Assembly (NCBI RefSeq): GCF_002355435.1
Contig: NZ_AP017313.1
Location: forward strand, 1,302,001 to 1,366,000
Length of the DNA stretch: 64,000 nt
Direction of reading: 5' to 3'
Source of the DNA: Mucilaginibacter gotjawali
Lineage (GTDB): Bacteria; Bacteroidota; Bacteroidia; Sphingobacteriales; Sphingobacteriaceae
Within the stretch, counting starts at the first letter, position 1. Every line of letters begins with the position of its first letter. Under the pieces are notes generated by a model, which saw nothing but the letters and a program-made list of their open reading frames with translations, did no database searches and was not told where the DNA came from. A program made the translations under genes and the position numbers. Positions 50,359 to 57,489 of the stretch are shown here, piece by piece.

Positions 50359-51086
50359 TTAAAACCTGGTACCTAACCATTATTTTATTTTTTTTATGCA
50401 GTAATTTGTTGCTGGCACAGGCCCCTGCATGGGGTGGCGGCGCCGATCAGAACGACCTTAGCTTTGGCTTTTGTTTCAGCTACGTAAACAACTATTACAA
50501 AATTGTTAAAAAGCCCGATTGGCGCAACCCTTACTTTGACCCGGGCGTTAACCGTTATATTACCGATTCGGTGAACAGTATTTCTTCAAAATCCACCCCC
50601 GGTTTTGCCATCGGTTTTATTACCCGCTATCGCTTAACCGATCATATTGAAGCCCGTATAACCCCTTCCTTGATTTTTGCTGACCGCTCCCTGTATTACA
50701 CCTATGATACCCCTTCGCAGAATGTAACCAAGTCTGTACAAACCACTACGGTTGACCTTCCCCTGGAATTTAAACTAAAGTCAGACAGGATCCAGGATTT
50801 CAGGGCCTATATGCTGGGTGGCATCAAATATTCGCAGGCGGTTGGCAGGGGGCAGGATCAATCCAATATCGACCCGCTTTCGCGAAATGTTAAAAATTTA
50901 AGCGGTTTCGGCTCCTGGGAAGCAGGCCTGGGCTGCGATATTTATTTTGAATTTTTTAAGCTATCGCCCGAAATAAAAATATCCAACTCATTTGGCAACG
51001 TGCTTGCGCCCGGCAATGAGCCGTTTTCGACCCCCATCAGCAAGCTATCGCTGCATACCATTATGTTTAGTTTGTATTTCGAGTAG
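50355..51086 (+). CDS. porT: PorT-family outer-membrane protein (type IX secretion)
   Basis: The 243-residue protein has a signal peptide (IILFFLCSNLLLAQ). Barrel strands follow (GFAIGFITRYRLTDHIEARITPSLIF in part, AYMLGGIKYSQAVGRG, FELSPEIKISNSFGNVL). It ends LSLHTIMFSLYFE. Shape and length fit the PorT/SprT family. It overlaps ubiE by 4 bp. In other Bacteroidota I recall porT next to ubiE, which supports the name. PorT is required for T9SS assembly, matching the T9SS cargo at 18.6 kb. Confidence 0.82.
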   Translation: MIKTWYLTIILFFLCSNLLLAQAPAWGGGADQNDLSFGFCFSYVNNYYKIVKKPDWRNPYFDPGVNRYITDSVNSISSKSTPGFAIGFITRYRLTDHIEARITPSLIFADRSLYYTYDTPSQNVTKSVQTTTVDLPLEFKLKSDRIQDFRAYMLGGIKYSQAVGRGQDQSNIDPLSRNVKNLSGFGSWEAGLGCDIYFEFFKLSPEIKISNSFGNVLAPGNEPFSTPISKLSLHTIMFSLYFE

Positions 51087-51090
51087 GGGG

Positions 51091-51278
51091 AGAAGTCGAT
51101 GGTCCATAGTCCATGGTCCATGGAAGGAAGTTGATGGCCGATAGACGCTAGTAGGATCGGATGGGCATATAAGAAATTATTCGCGTTCAACCAAGGTTCA
51201 TTGTCGATGGCCGGAATAAGAGCGGCGCTACTTTTAATCTTTTTTACCATGGACTATGGACCATGGTCCATGGACTTT
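51091..51278. repeat. Inverted word tract GGTCCATAGTCCATGG
   Basis: Bases 51101-51116 (GGTCCATAGTCCATGG) and 51247-51262 are perfect 16-bp reverse complements within longer imperfect arms (51091-51123 and 51247-51278) made of CCATGGT words. The spacer is about 120 bp and shows no gene. Confidence 0.85.
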
Positions 51279-51334
51279 TACCCAAACAATCCGAATAAAA
51301 AAACATAATTTCGCTGCGTTAGTTAATCTTATAT

Positions 51335-52093
51335 ATGTCTAAAATTGCATTAATAACGGGAGCCACCTCAGGGATAGGCGAAGCTTGTGCACATTTATTT
51401 GCCCGCGAGCATTATAATTTAATATTAACAGGCCGGCGCGGCGACAGGCTGGATGCACTGGCCAAAAAACTGAATACCAAATACAATACCGAAATTGCAG
51501 TTTGTGCATTTGATGTGCGCGACAGGGAACAGGTGATCAGCAACCTGGAAGAGCTGCCGGCAAAATGGAAAAAAGTGAATGTGCTGATCAATAATGCCGG
51601 GCTGAGCCAGGGACTTGATCCCATCCAAAACGGAAGTTATGATGATTGGGACACGATGATAGATACCAATGTAAAAGGATTCCTTTACGTAAGTAAAGTG
51701 GTTTCAAACTGGATGGTTGAACATAAAACAGGGCATATCATCAATTTGGGATCAATAGCCGGCAAAGAAGTTTATCCTAACGGAAACGTATATTGTGCTA
51801 CCAAAGCTGCCGTTGATGCTTTAAACCAGGCGATGCGGATAGACCTGGTGACACAAGGTATAAGGGTTACGGCGATTCACCCGGGGGCTGTGGAAACAGA
51901 GTTTTCGGAAGTGCGGTTTAAGGGGGATAAAGATCGGGCTAAAAAAGTTTATGCCGGATTTGAACCATTGGTTGCCGATGATATCGCCGAAACCATCTGG
52001 TTTGTGGTATCCCGCCCGCCCCATGTAAATATCAACGAATTAACCATTATGCCAACAGCCCAGGCTTCGGCTACGATAATTTCGAGGAAATAG
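51335..52093 (+). CDS. SDR-family NAD(P)-dependent oxidoreductase (YdfG-like)
   Basis: The 252-residue classical short-chain dehydrogenase has the cofactor motif ITGATSGIGEACAHL, NNAG (LINNAGLSQGL) and the catalytic YCATKAA (Tyr-x3-Lys). The Arg-rich segment after the second strand (LTGRRGDRL) suggests NADP(H). It resembles YdfG-type 3-hydroxy acid dehydrogenases. The substrate is inferred. The longest word-tract array in the window starts right after its stop. Confidence 0.92.
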   Translation: MSKIALITGATSGIGEACAHLFAREHYNLILTGRRGDRLDALAKKLNTKYNTEIAVCAFDVRDREQVISNLEELPAKWKKVNVLINNAGLSQGLDPIQNGSYDDWDTMIDTNVKGFLYVSKVVSNWMVEHKTGHIINLGSIAGKEVYPNGNVYCATKAAVDALNQAMRIDLVTQGIRVTAIHPGAVETEFSEVRFKGDKDRAKKVYAGFEPLVADDIAETIWFVVSRPPHVNINELTIMPTAQASATIISRK

Positions 52094-52098
52094 GGGGA

Positions 52099-52397
52099 AG
52101 TCCGAAACTCGGAAAAGTCGGAAAAGTCGGAAAAGTCGGAAAAGTCCGAAAAGTCCGAAAAGTCCGAAAGTCGGAAAGTCCGGAAAGACCGAAAGTCGGA
52201 AAGTCCGGAAAGACGAAAAAGACAAAAAAAGTCGGAAAGTTGAATTAAGTCCCGAAATGGATTTTCGTAATATTGAGATAAAATAGCACCATAAATCTTC
52301 CGGACTTTCGGACTTTTCCGACTTTCGGACTAAACAAACAATAGCACCATAAATCTTCCGGACTTTCGGACTTTTCCGACTTCCGGACTAAACAAAA
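52099..52397. repeat. Large GTCCGAAA/TTTCGGAC word array with a 58-bp tandem duplication
   Basis: Bases 52109-52216 carry about twelve degenerate copies of GTCGGAAAA or GTCCGAAA. After a 60-bp spacer with TTGAGATAAAAT (52273-52284), two copies of a 58-bp unit begin with AATAGCACC at 52282 and 52340. Each ends with CTTTCGGAC/CTTCCGGAC words. The right part is the reverse complement of the left. The array fills the SDR-YqeY gap. Confidence 0.9.
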
Positions 52398-52402
52398 AGC
52401 AC

Positions 52403-52852
52403 ATGTCATTAATTAACCAGGTAGACCAGGATATCAAGCAAGCCATGCTGGCCAAACAACCCGACCGTTTAAGGGGCTTGCGCGCCATCAAATCGGCCCT
52501 GCTTTTAGCAAGGACTGAGAAAGGTGCGGCAGAAGAACTGACCGAAGAGGCCGAAATAAAAGTACTGCAAAAGCTGATCAAGCAGCGCAGGGAGTCGGCA
52601 GAAATTTATAAGACCCAAAACAGGGAAGACCTTTACGAGATTGAGATGCAGGAAATGCAGGTGATTGAGCCATATCTGCCCAAACAAATGAGCACAGAGG
52701 AAGTTGAATCTTTTTTGAAAGAACTGATCAGCAGGGTAGGGGCCACCTCGGTAAAAGATATGGGTAAAGTGATGGGCGCAGCCAATAAGGAACTTGCAGG
52801 CAAAGCCGATGGCAGGACAATATCTGAAGTGGTGAAGAAGCTTTTGGTGTGA
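52403..52852 (+). CDS. GatB/YqeY domain protein
   Basis: The 149-residue protein is a full YqeY, with QDIKQAMLAKQPDRLRGLRAIKSALL in the N-terminal half (in part), then KVLQKLIKQRRESAEIYKTQNRED and the tail GATSVKDMGKVMGAANKELAGKADG. It is similar to the tail domain of GatB, the tRNA amidotransferase subunit, and may bind tRNA; its role is not fixed. The word array ends 5 bp before its start. Confidence 0.93.
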   Translation: MSLINQVDQDIKQAMLAKQPDRLRGLRAIKSALLLARTEKGAAEELTEEAEIKVLQKLIKQRRESAEIYKTQNREDLYEIEMQEMQVIEPYLPKQMSTEEVESFLKELISRVGATSVKDMGKVMGAANKELAGKADGRTISEVVKKLLV

Positions 52853-52943
52853 AGCCCCACCTAAATCCTCCCCGGTGGGGAGGACTTTGAAAAGTAAACG
52901 AAAATTAAAGTCTCCCCAACCGGGGGAGATTTAGAGGGGGCTT
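52852..52943. repeat. Dispersed inverted repeat AAGCCCC...GGGGGCTT
   Basis: The arms (AAGCCCCACCTAAATCCTCC from 52852, and its complement ending in GATTTAGAGGGGGCTT at 52943) enclose CCCCGGT/ACCGGGG pairs. It begins with the last base of the YqeY stop. I recall near-identical sequences as common dispersed repeats in Bacteroidota genomes. Confidence 0.75.
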
Positions 52944-53070
52944 ATAAATAATTGCATTAATTGTTGTAACTCAAATGCAATAAGCTATTTTTATAGCGGC
53001 AAAATGTTCAGGATAATTTAACAGGCTTGAATTTGCCGGAAACTAAGGAATTTAAACTTTACTGATTTAT

Positions 53071-53838
53071 ATGGAGTTCGTGCTTAAAGAGGAAAACGGT
53101 TTTAGTTATATCGATGAGGGCGAAGGCGAAGTTTTACTACTATTACACGGCTTAATGGGTGCATTAAGCAACTGGGACAGAGTAATTGAAGAGTTCAGGT
53201 CGGAGTACAGGGTCATCATCCCGATATTGCCGATATATGATTTGCCATTGTTAACTACAGGTGTTAAAACCCTTGCAAAATTTGTACATAAATTTGTTAA
53301 GTATAAAAAATTAAAGGATGTTACGTTGCTGGGGAATTCGTTGGGAGGCCATGTAGCGTTAATATACGTGCTGGCACACCCCGAGGTAGTGAAAGCATTG
53401 GTTTTGACAGGGAGTTCGGGTTTATATGAAAATGCTTTTGGTGGAACTTTTCCGCGCCGGGGCAGTTATGATTTTGTAAAGGAGAAGGTTGAGTTTACCT
53501 TTTACGATCCGGAAGTTGCTTCAAAAGAATTAGTTGACGACGTTTTCAGGATAATAAATGACAGGCACAGCGTTATAAGGATACTGGCAATGGCCAAATC
53601 GGCTATTCGTCATAACATGAAAAACGACCTGCATAAGATAACGATCCCGGTTTCGCTGATATGGGGAAAAAATGATAAAATTACGCCCCCGGAAGTAGCG
53701 GTTGAATTTAGCCAGGAACTGCCGGATGCCGAGTTGCACTGGATCGACAAATGCGGTCACGCACCGATGATGGAACGGCCTGATGAGTTTAATACATTGT
53801 TAAAAGGTTTTTTGGAAAAAATAAAAATAAGGGTATAA
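53071..53838 (+). CDS. Alpha/beta-fold hydrolase
   Basis: The 255-residue protein has the oxyanion motif LLLHGLMGALSNWDR, nucleophile elbow GNSLGGHV, an acidic residue region IWGKNDKITPP and the catalytic His in DKCGHAPMMERPDEF. It is of the HGG(M)/meta-cleavage-type esterase group, substrate unknown. It starts a run with a CBS protein (3-bp gap), then NAD kinase. Confidence 0.93.
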   Translation: MEFVLKEENGFSYIDEGEGEVLLLLHGLMGALSNWDRVIEEFRSEYRVIIPILPIYDLPLLTTGVKTLAKFVHKFVKYKKLKDVTLLGNSLGGHVALIYVLAHPEVVKALVLTGSSGLYENAFGGTFPRRGSYDFVKEKVEFTFYDPEVASKELVDDVFRIINDRHSVIRILAMAKSAIRHNMKNDLHKITIPVSLIWGKNDKITPPEVAVEFSQELPDAELHWIDKCGHAPMMERPDEFNTLLKGFLEKIKIRV

Positions 53839-53840
53839 AA

Positions 53841-54503
53841 ATGACTGCAATTGAATTAGTTGCTGATGTGATTCCACCGGTTACTACTTCTGATACCATT
53901 CAGAAGGTGGTTGACCGGATGGTGGAATTTCGGATCAGGCACCTGCCAATTGTAAACGAAGAGCAGTTTTTAGGCCTTATCTCCGAAGATGACCTGATTG
54001 AGGAAACCGATTATGAGACCAACGTGGGCGCCTTGTCGCTGTCATTGGTAAACCCCTATGTGCTGGAAGGCCAGCACGTTTATGATGTGATCAGGGCGTT
54101 TTACGAACAGAAGCTTACCGTTTTGCCGGTGCTGGATGATAAAAATAATTATCTGGGCCTTATTTCCCTGGGTACGCTTACTGAATATTTTGCAAAGCTT
54201 ACCTCTGTTGACCAGCCGGGAGGTATCATCGTACTGGAGATTGATAATAAAAACAATTCGCTGGCGCATATGGCCCAGATCGTAGAGTCAGACAATGCAC
54301 AAATCCTGAGCAGTTATGTACGCACTTTCCCCGATTCAACGCGGATGGAAGTAACACTTAAAATAAATAAACAAGATATATCAGCCATTTTATCTACTTT
54401 TTTAAGATACGAGTACGTCATCAAAGCCACTTTTAATCACAGCGGCGATATTAATGATTCAAAGGAGAGGTACGATTCATTGATGAATTATCTTAATCTT
54501 TAG
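53841..54503 (+). CDS. CBS-domain pair protein
   Basis: The 220-residue protein has two CBS domains (TSDTIQKVVDRMVEFRIRHLPIVNEEQFLGLISEDDL in part; VYDVIRAFYEQKLTVLPVLDDKNNYLGLISLGTL in part). The C-terminal 70 residues resemble an ACT-like domain (GIIVLEIDNKNNSLAHMAQIVE). CBS pairs bind adenine nucleotides and act as energy sensors. Its stop (TAG at 54501) is followed at once by a word tract. Confidence 0.85.
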   Translation: MTAIELVADVIPPVTTSDTIQKVVDRMVEFRIRHLPIVNEEQFLGLISEDDLIEETDYETNVGALSLSLVNPYVLEGQHVYDVIRAFYEQKLTVLPVLDDKNNYLGLISLGTLTEYFAKLTSVDQPGGIIVLEIDNKNNSLAHMAQIVESDNAQILSSYVRTFPDSTRMEVTLKINKQDISAILSTFLRYEYVIKATFNHSGDINDSKERYDSLMNYLNL

Positions 54504-54651
54504 TTGGTTCATTTGTTCACTGGTTCATTAGTTCATTGGTAGGATAGCGGGTTAATTTTAAGTTTTTTAATTAATTCAATAAACCAGGCAGCAGCTATAA
54601 TAATAAACCATTGCACCAATGAACTAATGAACTATTGAACCAATGAACTAA
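54504..54651. repeat. Inverted word tract GGTTCATTAGTTCATT abutting nadK
   Basis: Left arm 54504-54539 and right arm 54616-54651 match as reverse complements at 32 of 36 positions. The words are period 8 (GTTCATTT, GTTCACTG, GTTCATTA, GTTCATTG). The left arm starts right after the CBS stop, and the right arm ends at the base before the nadK ATG. The spacer is 76 bp. Confidence 0.9.
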
Positions 54652-55533
54652 ATGAAAATAGCAATATACGGCAGGCCATTTAATGATCCGGTAGTACTCC
54701 CGTTCATACAGCAGGTTTTTGATAACCTCAACCTTCATGGTGTTGACATTTACGTCCATCACCAGTTACACAATTACCTTAAGGACAACCTCAACACCAT
54801 CACCTACAACGTACTTGACCCGGCAGATAATATCAAAGGCTTTATCGATATTTTTTTAACCCTGGGCGGCGATGGCACTTTGCTGGACATGGTTACCCTT
54901 ATCCGCGATTCAGGGATCCCTGTTATCGGCATAAATTTTGGCCGGCTTGGTTTTTTAGCCAGCATTAATAAAAGTGATATTGAGAGCGCCATCCAGGCAG
55001 TGGTAAACAAGCAGTTTACTTTGGATAGCAGGGAACTGCTCAGTATTAACTCGTATCCGGAGGTTTTTGGCGTTGATAACTTTGCTCTCAATGATATCAC
55101 TATCCATAAACGGGATGATTCGGCGATGATCACTACCCATGTTTTTTTGAATGGGGAATTTTTAAACTCCTATTGGGGCGATGGTATTATCATTTCAACT
55201 GCTACCGGCTCAACGGCCTATTCGTTAAGCTGCGGCGGGCCTATCATTTATCCCGAATCAAAAAGCCTGGTGCTTACGCCGGTTGCCCCCCACAATTTAA
55301 ATGTGAGGCCCATTGTTTTGCCTGATAGCTGTACGCTGGCTTTTGATGTGGAGAGCCGCAGTTCCAATTATTTGGTTTCCTGCGATTCGCGTACAGCCAC
55401 TATTGATAAAACCATCCGCTTCGAGGTAAAAAAGGCTGGTTTCCAGCTAAATCTTATCCGTTTAAATAATGAAAGTTACTTATCTACGTTAAGAAACAAA
55501 CTTTTGTGGGGGCTGGATGCCCGTAATTATTAA
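54652..55533 (+). CDS. nadK: NAD kinase
   Basis: The 293-residue protein has the family motifs LGGDGTLLD (GGDG), NFGRLGFLA and DGIIISTATGSTAYSLSCGGPI (in part), all needed to bind NAD and ATP. It makes NADP. There is no leader at all between the word tract and the ATG, so the tract would form the 5' UTR. A DUF6089 gene follows after 9 bp, probably in the same transcript. Confidence 0.96.
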   Translation: MKIAIYGRPFNDPVVLPFIQQVFDNLNLHGVDIYVHHQLHNYLKDNLNTITYNVLDPADNIKGFIDIFLTLGGDGTLLDMVTLIRDSGIPVIGINFGRLGFLASINKSDIESAIQAVVNKQFTLDSRELLSINSYPEVFGVDNFALNDITIHKRDDSAMITTHVFLNGEFLNSYWGDGIIISTATGSTAYSLSCGGPIIYPESKSLVLTPVAPHNLNVRPIVLPDSCTLAFDVESRSSNYLVSCDSRTATIDKTIRFEVKKAGFQLNLIRLNNESYLSTLRNKLLWGLDARNY

Positions 55534-55542
55534 ATTTGACGG

Positions 55543-56325
55543 ATGCCGAAATTTTTACCTTTTCTTTTCCTGGTCTTTTTATCACTCAGCGCGCAGGCCC
55601 AAACCTGGGAAATTGGCGGTGGTATTGGCGGGGCCGGCTATATGGGCGACCTTAATACCAGCAACCCGCTAAAGGTAAGTGGCATTGCTATAAATGGCTT
55701 TTTAAAACGAAATTTTGATGGCTATCTTTCAGCAAAATTGAACTATAACTACGGGGTCATCAGCGCTGATGACAGTAAATCGTCAAACGCGCAATTCAGG
55801 CAGCGGAATTTGAGCTTTACCACCACGCTAAGCGAGATCAGTGTGATCGGTGAGTTTAATTTTATGGAGTACATCCCTCAAATAGGTAAAAATAGTTTTA
55901 CGCCATATGTTTTCCTTGGTGTTGCGGCGCTTAGCTTTTCACCAAGTACGGTTTACCAGGGTCAAAAGTATGATTTAAGCTCGATGGCTACCGAGGGCCA
56001 GAAAAAGGCCTATTCAACCAGTGCATTTTCCATTCCTTACGGGGCCGGTATGAAATACAATTTTACAGGCAAGTTTACCCTTGGTTTTGAGATTGGATAC
56101 CGTAACCCGAATACCGATTACCTGGATGATGTAAGCGGCCAATACTATTATGCCGCCCATAACACCCTGGCCGAAAAGTTATCCGACCGCTCGGGCGAAA
56201 AAACAGGTGTTTACATCGGCTCTCCCGGCTCGCAGCGCGGTGACGGGCAGCCCAGGGATACCTATTTTTTTACACAGGTAACCATCTCCTATACATTTCT
56301 CACCCAAAAGTGCTATTTTCATTAA
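55543..56325 (+). CDS. DUF6089-family beta-barrel protein
   Basis: The 260-residue protein has a signal peptide (FLPFLFLVFLSLSAQAQ) and the pattern WEIGGGIGGAGYMGDLNTSNPL seen at the start of DUF6089 proteins. Barrel strands follow (FTLGFEIGYRNPNTDYLDDVSG, in part). It ends VTISYTFLTQKCYFH. It is probably an outer-membrane protein next to NAD kinase; I recall DUF6089 downstream of nadK in related genomes. The function is unknown. Confidence 0.8.
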   Translation: MPKFLPFLFLVFLSLSAQAQTWEIGGGIGGAGYMGDLNTSNPLKVSGIAINGFLKRNFDGYLSAKLNYNYGVISADDSKSSNAQFRQRNLSFTTTLSEISVIGEFNFMEYIPQIGKNSFTPYVFLGVAALSFSPSTVYQGQKYDLSSMATEGQKKAYSTSAFSIPYGAGMKYNFTGKFTLGFEIGYRNPNTDYLDDVSGQYYYAAHNTLAEKLSDRSGEKTGVYIGSPGSQRGDGQPRDTYFFTQVTISYTFLTQKCYFH

Positions 56326-56650
56326 TAGGCTCCCCCAACCCTTTTAATGCTATTAAAGTAAGGATAAAAAGGAGGAATTTAATATCGAATAATGAATTTT
56401 GAATGTCGAATTTTCTTACTTCATTATTCAGTATTCGATATTGAGTGTTCTATATTAAAACCCTAAGCGCACCAGCCTCACCCAAAAGCCGAATATTTTT
56501 TATTAAAAACGTTAATTGAGGCTGCGCCGTTTATTAAAATACTTTATTGCATCATTGTTGCAATAAAGTATTTCGATCTGCGTTTGAGGTTTAAACAGCA
56601 GGCATTTCAGGACTGCTGGTGACCAATTATTTAACCTTAAACTTATAATC
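56326..56650. other. Gene-free gap before exbD, with two inverted repeats
   Basis: Two structures are present. One is a word tract with AATATCGAATA (56381-56391) and its mirrored arm at 56420-56442. The second is a perfect 13-bp inverted repeat, AATACTTTATTGC (56538-56550) and 56560-56572, with a 9-nt loop. The second lacks a T-run. No gene is supported. Confidence 0.75.
56538..56572. promoter_or_regulatory. 13-bp perfect inverted repeat upstream of exbD
   Basis: AATACTTTATTGC and its exact complement GCAATAAAGTATT are separated by 9 nt, 79 bp before the exbD start. It could be an operator or a leader hairpin. Confidence 0.5.
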
Positions 56651-57169
56651 ATGGCTGAGCTAAATTCTACTCCCGGAAAATCTGGGGGCCGCCGGGCTAC
56701 CAGGAGGATCCCTGCCCGTGTTGACCTTACCGCAATGGTCGACCTTGCGTTTTTACTCATTACTTTTTTTATACTGACGACCGTATTAACCAAACCCAGG
56801 GTAATGCCGCTGGCCATGCCTGTACCAGGCCCTTCAGGCAAGGTTCCTGAAACCGGAACGATGACGGTTTGCCTGGGCAAAAACAACCAGGCCATTTGGT
56901 ATATGGGGATGGCGGCAAACCCCTTAACCACGCCAACGCAGGCAAAATATGGTAAAGAGCTGGATGCAGCCATAGCAGCAAAAGTTAGCGAGGTATTTAA
57001 AAGAACGGGTAAAGGCTTATTTGTGATCATCAAACCATCCGATCATTCCGTTTATAATAACCTGGTTGAAACGATAGACGAATTACATAATGAACGTGTA
57101 CCTTCCTATGCTATTGCGAAGATAGCGCCGGAGGATATTGGGTTTTTGAAGAGCAAAGGGATTTATTGA
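56651..57169 (+). CDS. ExbD/TolR-type biopolymer transport protein
   Basis: The 172-residue protein has the ExbD layout: short cytoplasmic start (RRATRRIPARVDLTAMVD), one membrane helix (LAFLLITFFILTTVL), then a periplasmic domain (LFVIIKPSDHSVYNNLVETIDELHN in part). The Asp of VDLAFLL, at the start of the helix, is the usual proton-carrying residue. No exbB or tonB is beside it, so it is an orphan in this window. It probably energises a TonB-dependent system or a gliding/secretion motor. Confidence 0.9.
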   Translation: MAELNSTPGKSGGRRATRRIPARVDLTAMVDLAFLLITFFILTTVLTKPRVMPLAMPVPGPSGKVPETGTMTVCLGKNNQAIWYMGMAANPLTTPTQAKYGKELDAAIAAKVSEVFKRTGKGLFVIIKPSDHSVYNNLVETIDELHNERVPSYAIAKIAPEDIGFLKSKGIY

Positions 57170-57489
57170 AGGGGGCTCATCAATAGGTGACATTTTGAAG
57201 GAAGCATCAGCCTATGATAGCGGTTGTTGCTTTGGGTTATTAAATAGCTACTGATAATTAATATTTGTTAATAAGTTATTAATAAAATTGCCTTTTTGCG
57301 ATTTGTTTTTAGTGAAACGAATATGTATCCTTGTTGCATCTAAACGTTCTTACAAAAAAAAGCATCCCTGATATTTATTGTCCTTTTTTGATTGAAATAT
57401 ATCGGGAAACCCTGATTTTTAATTAATTTATTATTTATAGCAATTCATCCGTATTGGAATGGATTGTACCTAAAACAGCCTTATTACAA
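57170..57489. other. AT-rich gap before the RHS locus
   Basis: No gene or strong repeat was seen. TAATTAATATTTGTTAATAA (57255-57274) is a weak AT-rich near-palindrome. The gap likely contains the promoter of the RHS locus. Confidence 0.4.

Noticed and set aside
52040..52225. Minus-strand frame encoding repeated LFGLFRLFR
   Set aside because: It only reads the GTCCGAAA word array in reverse.
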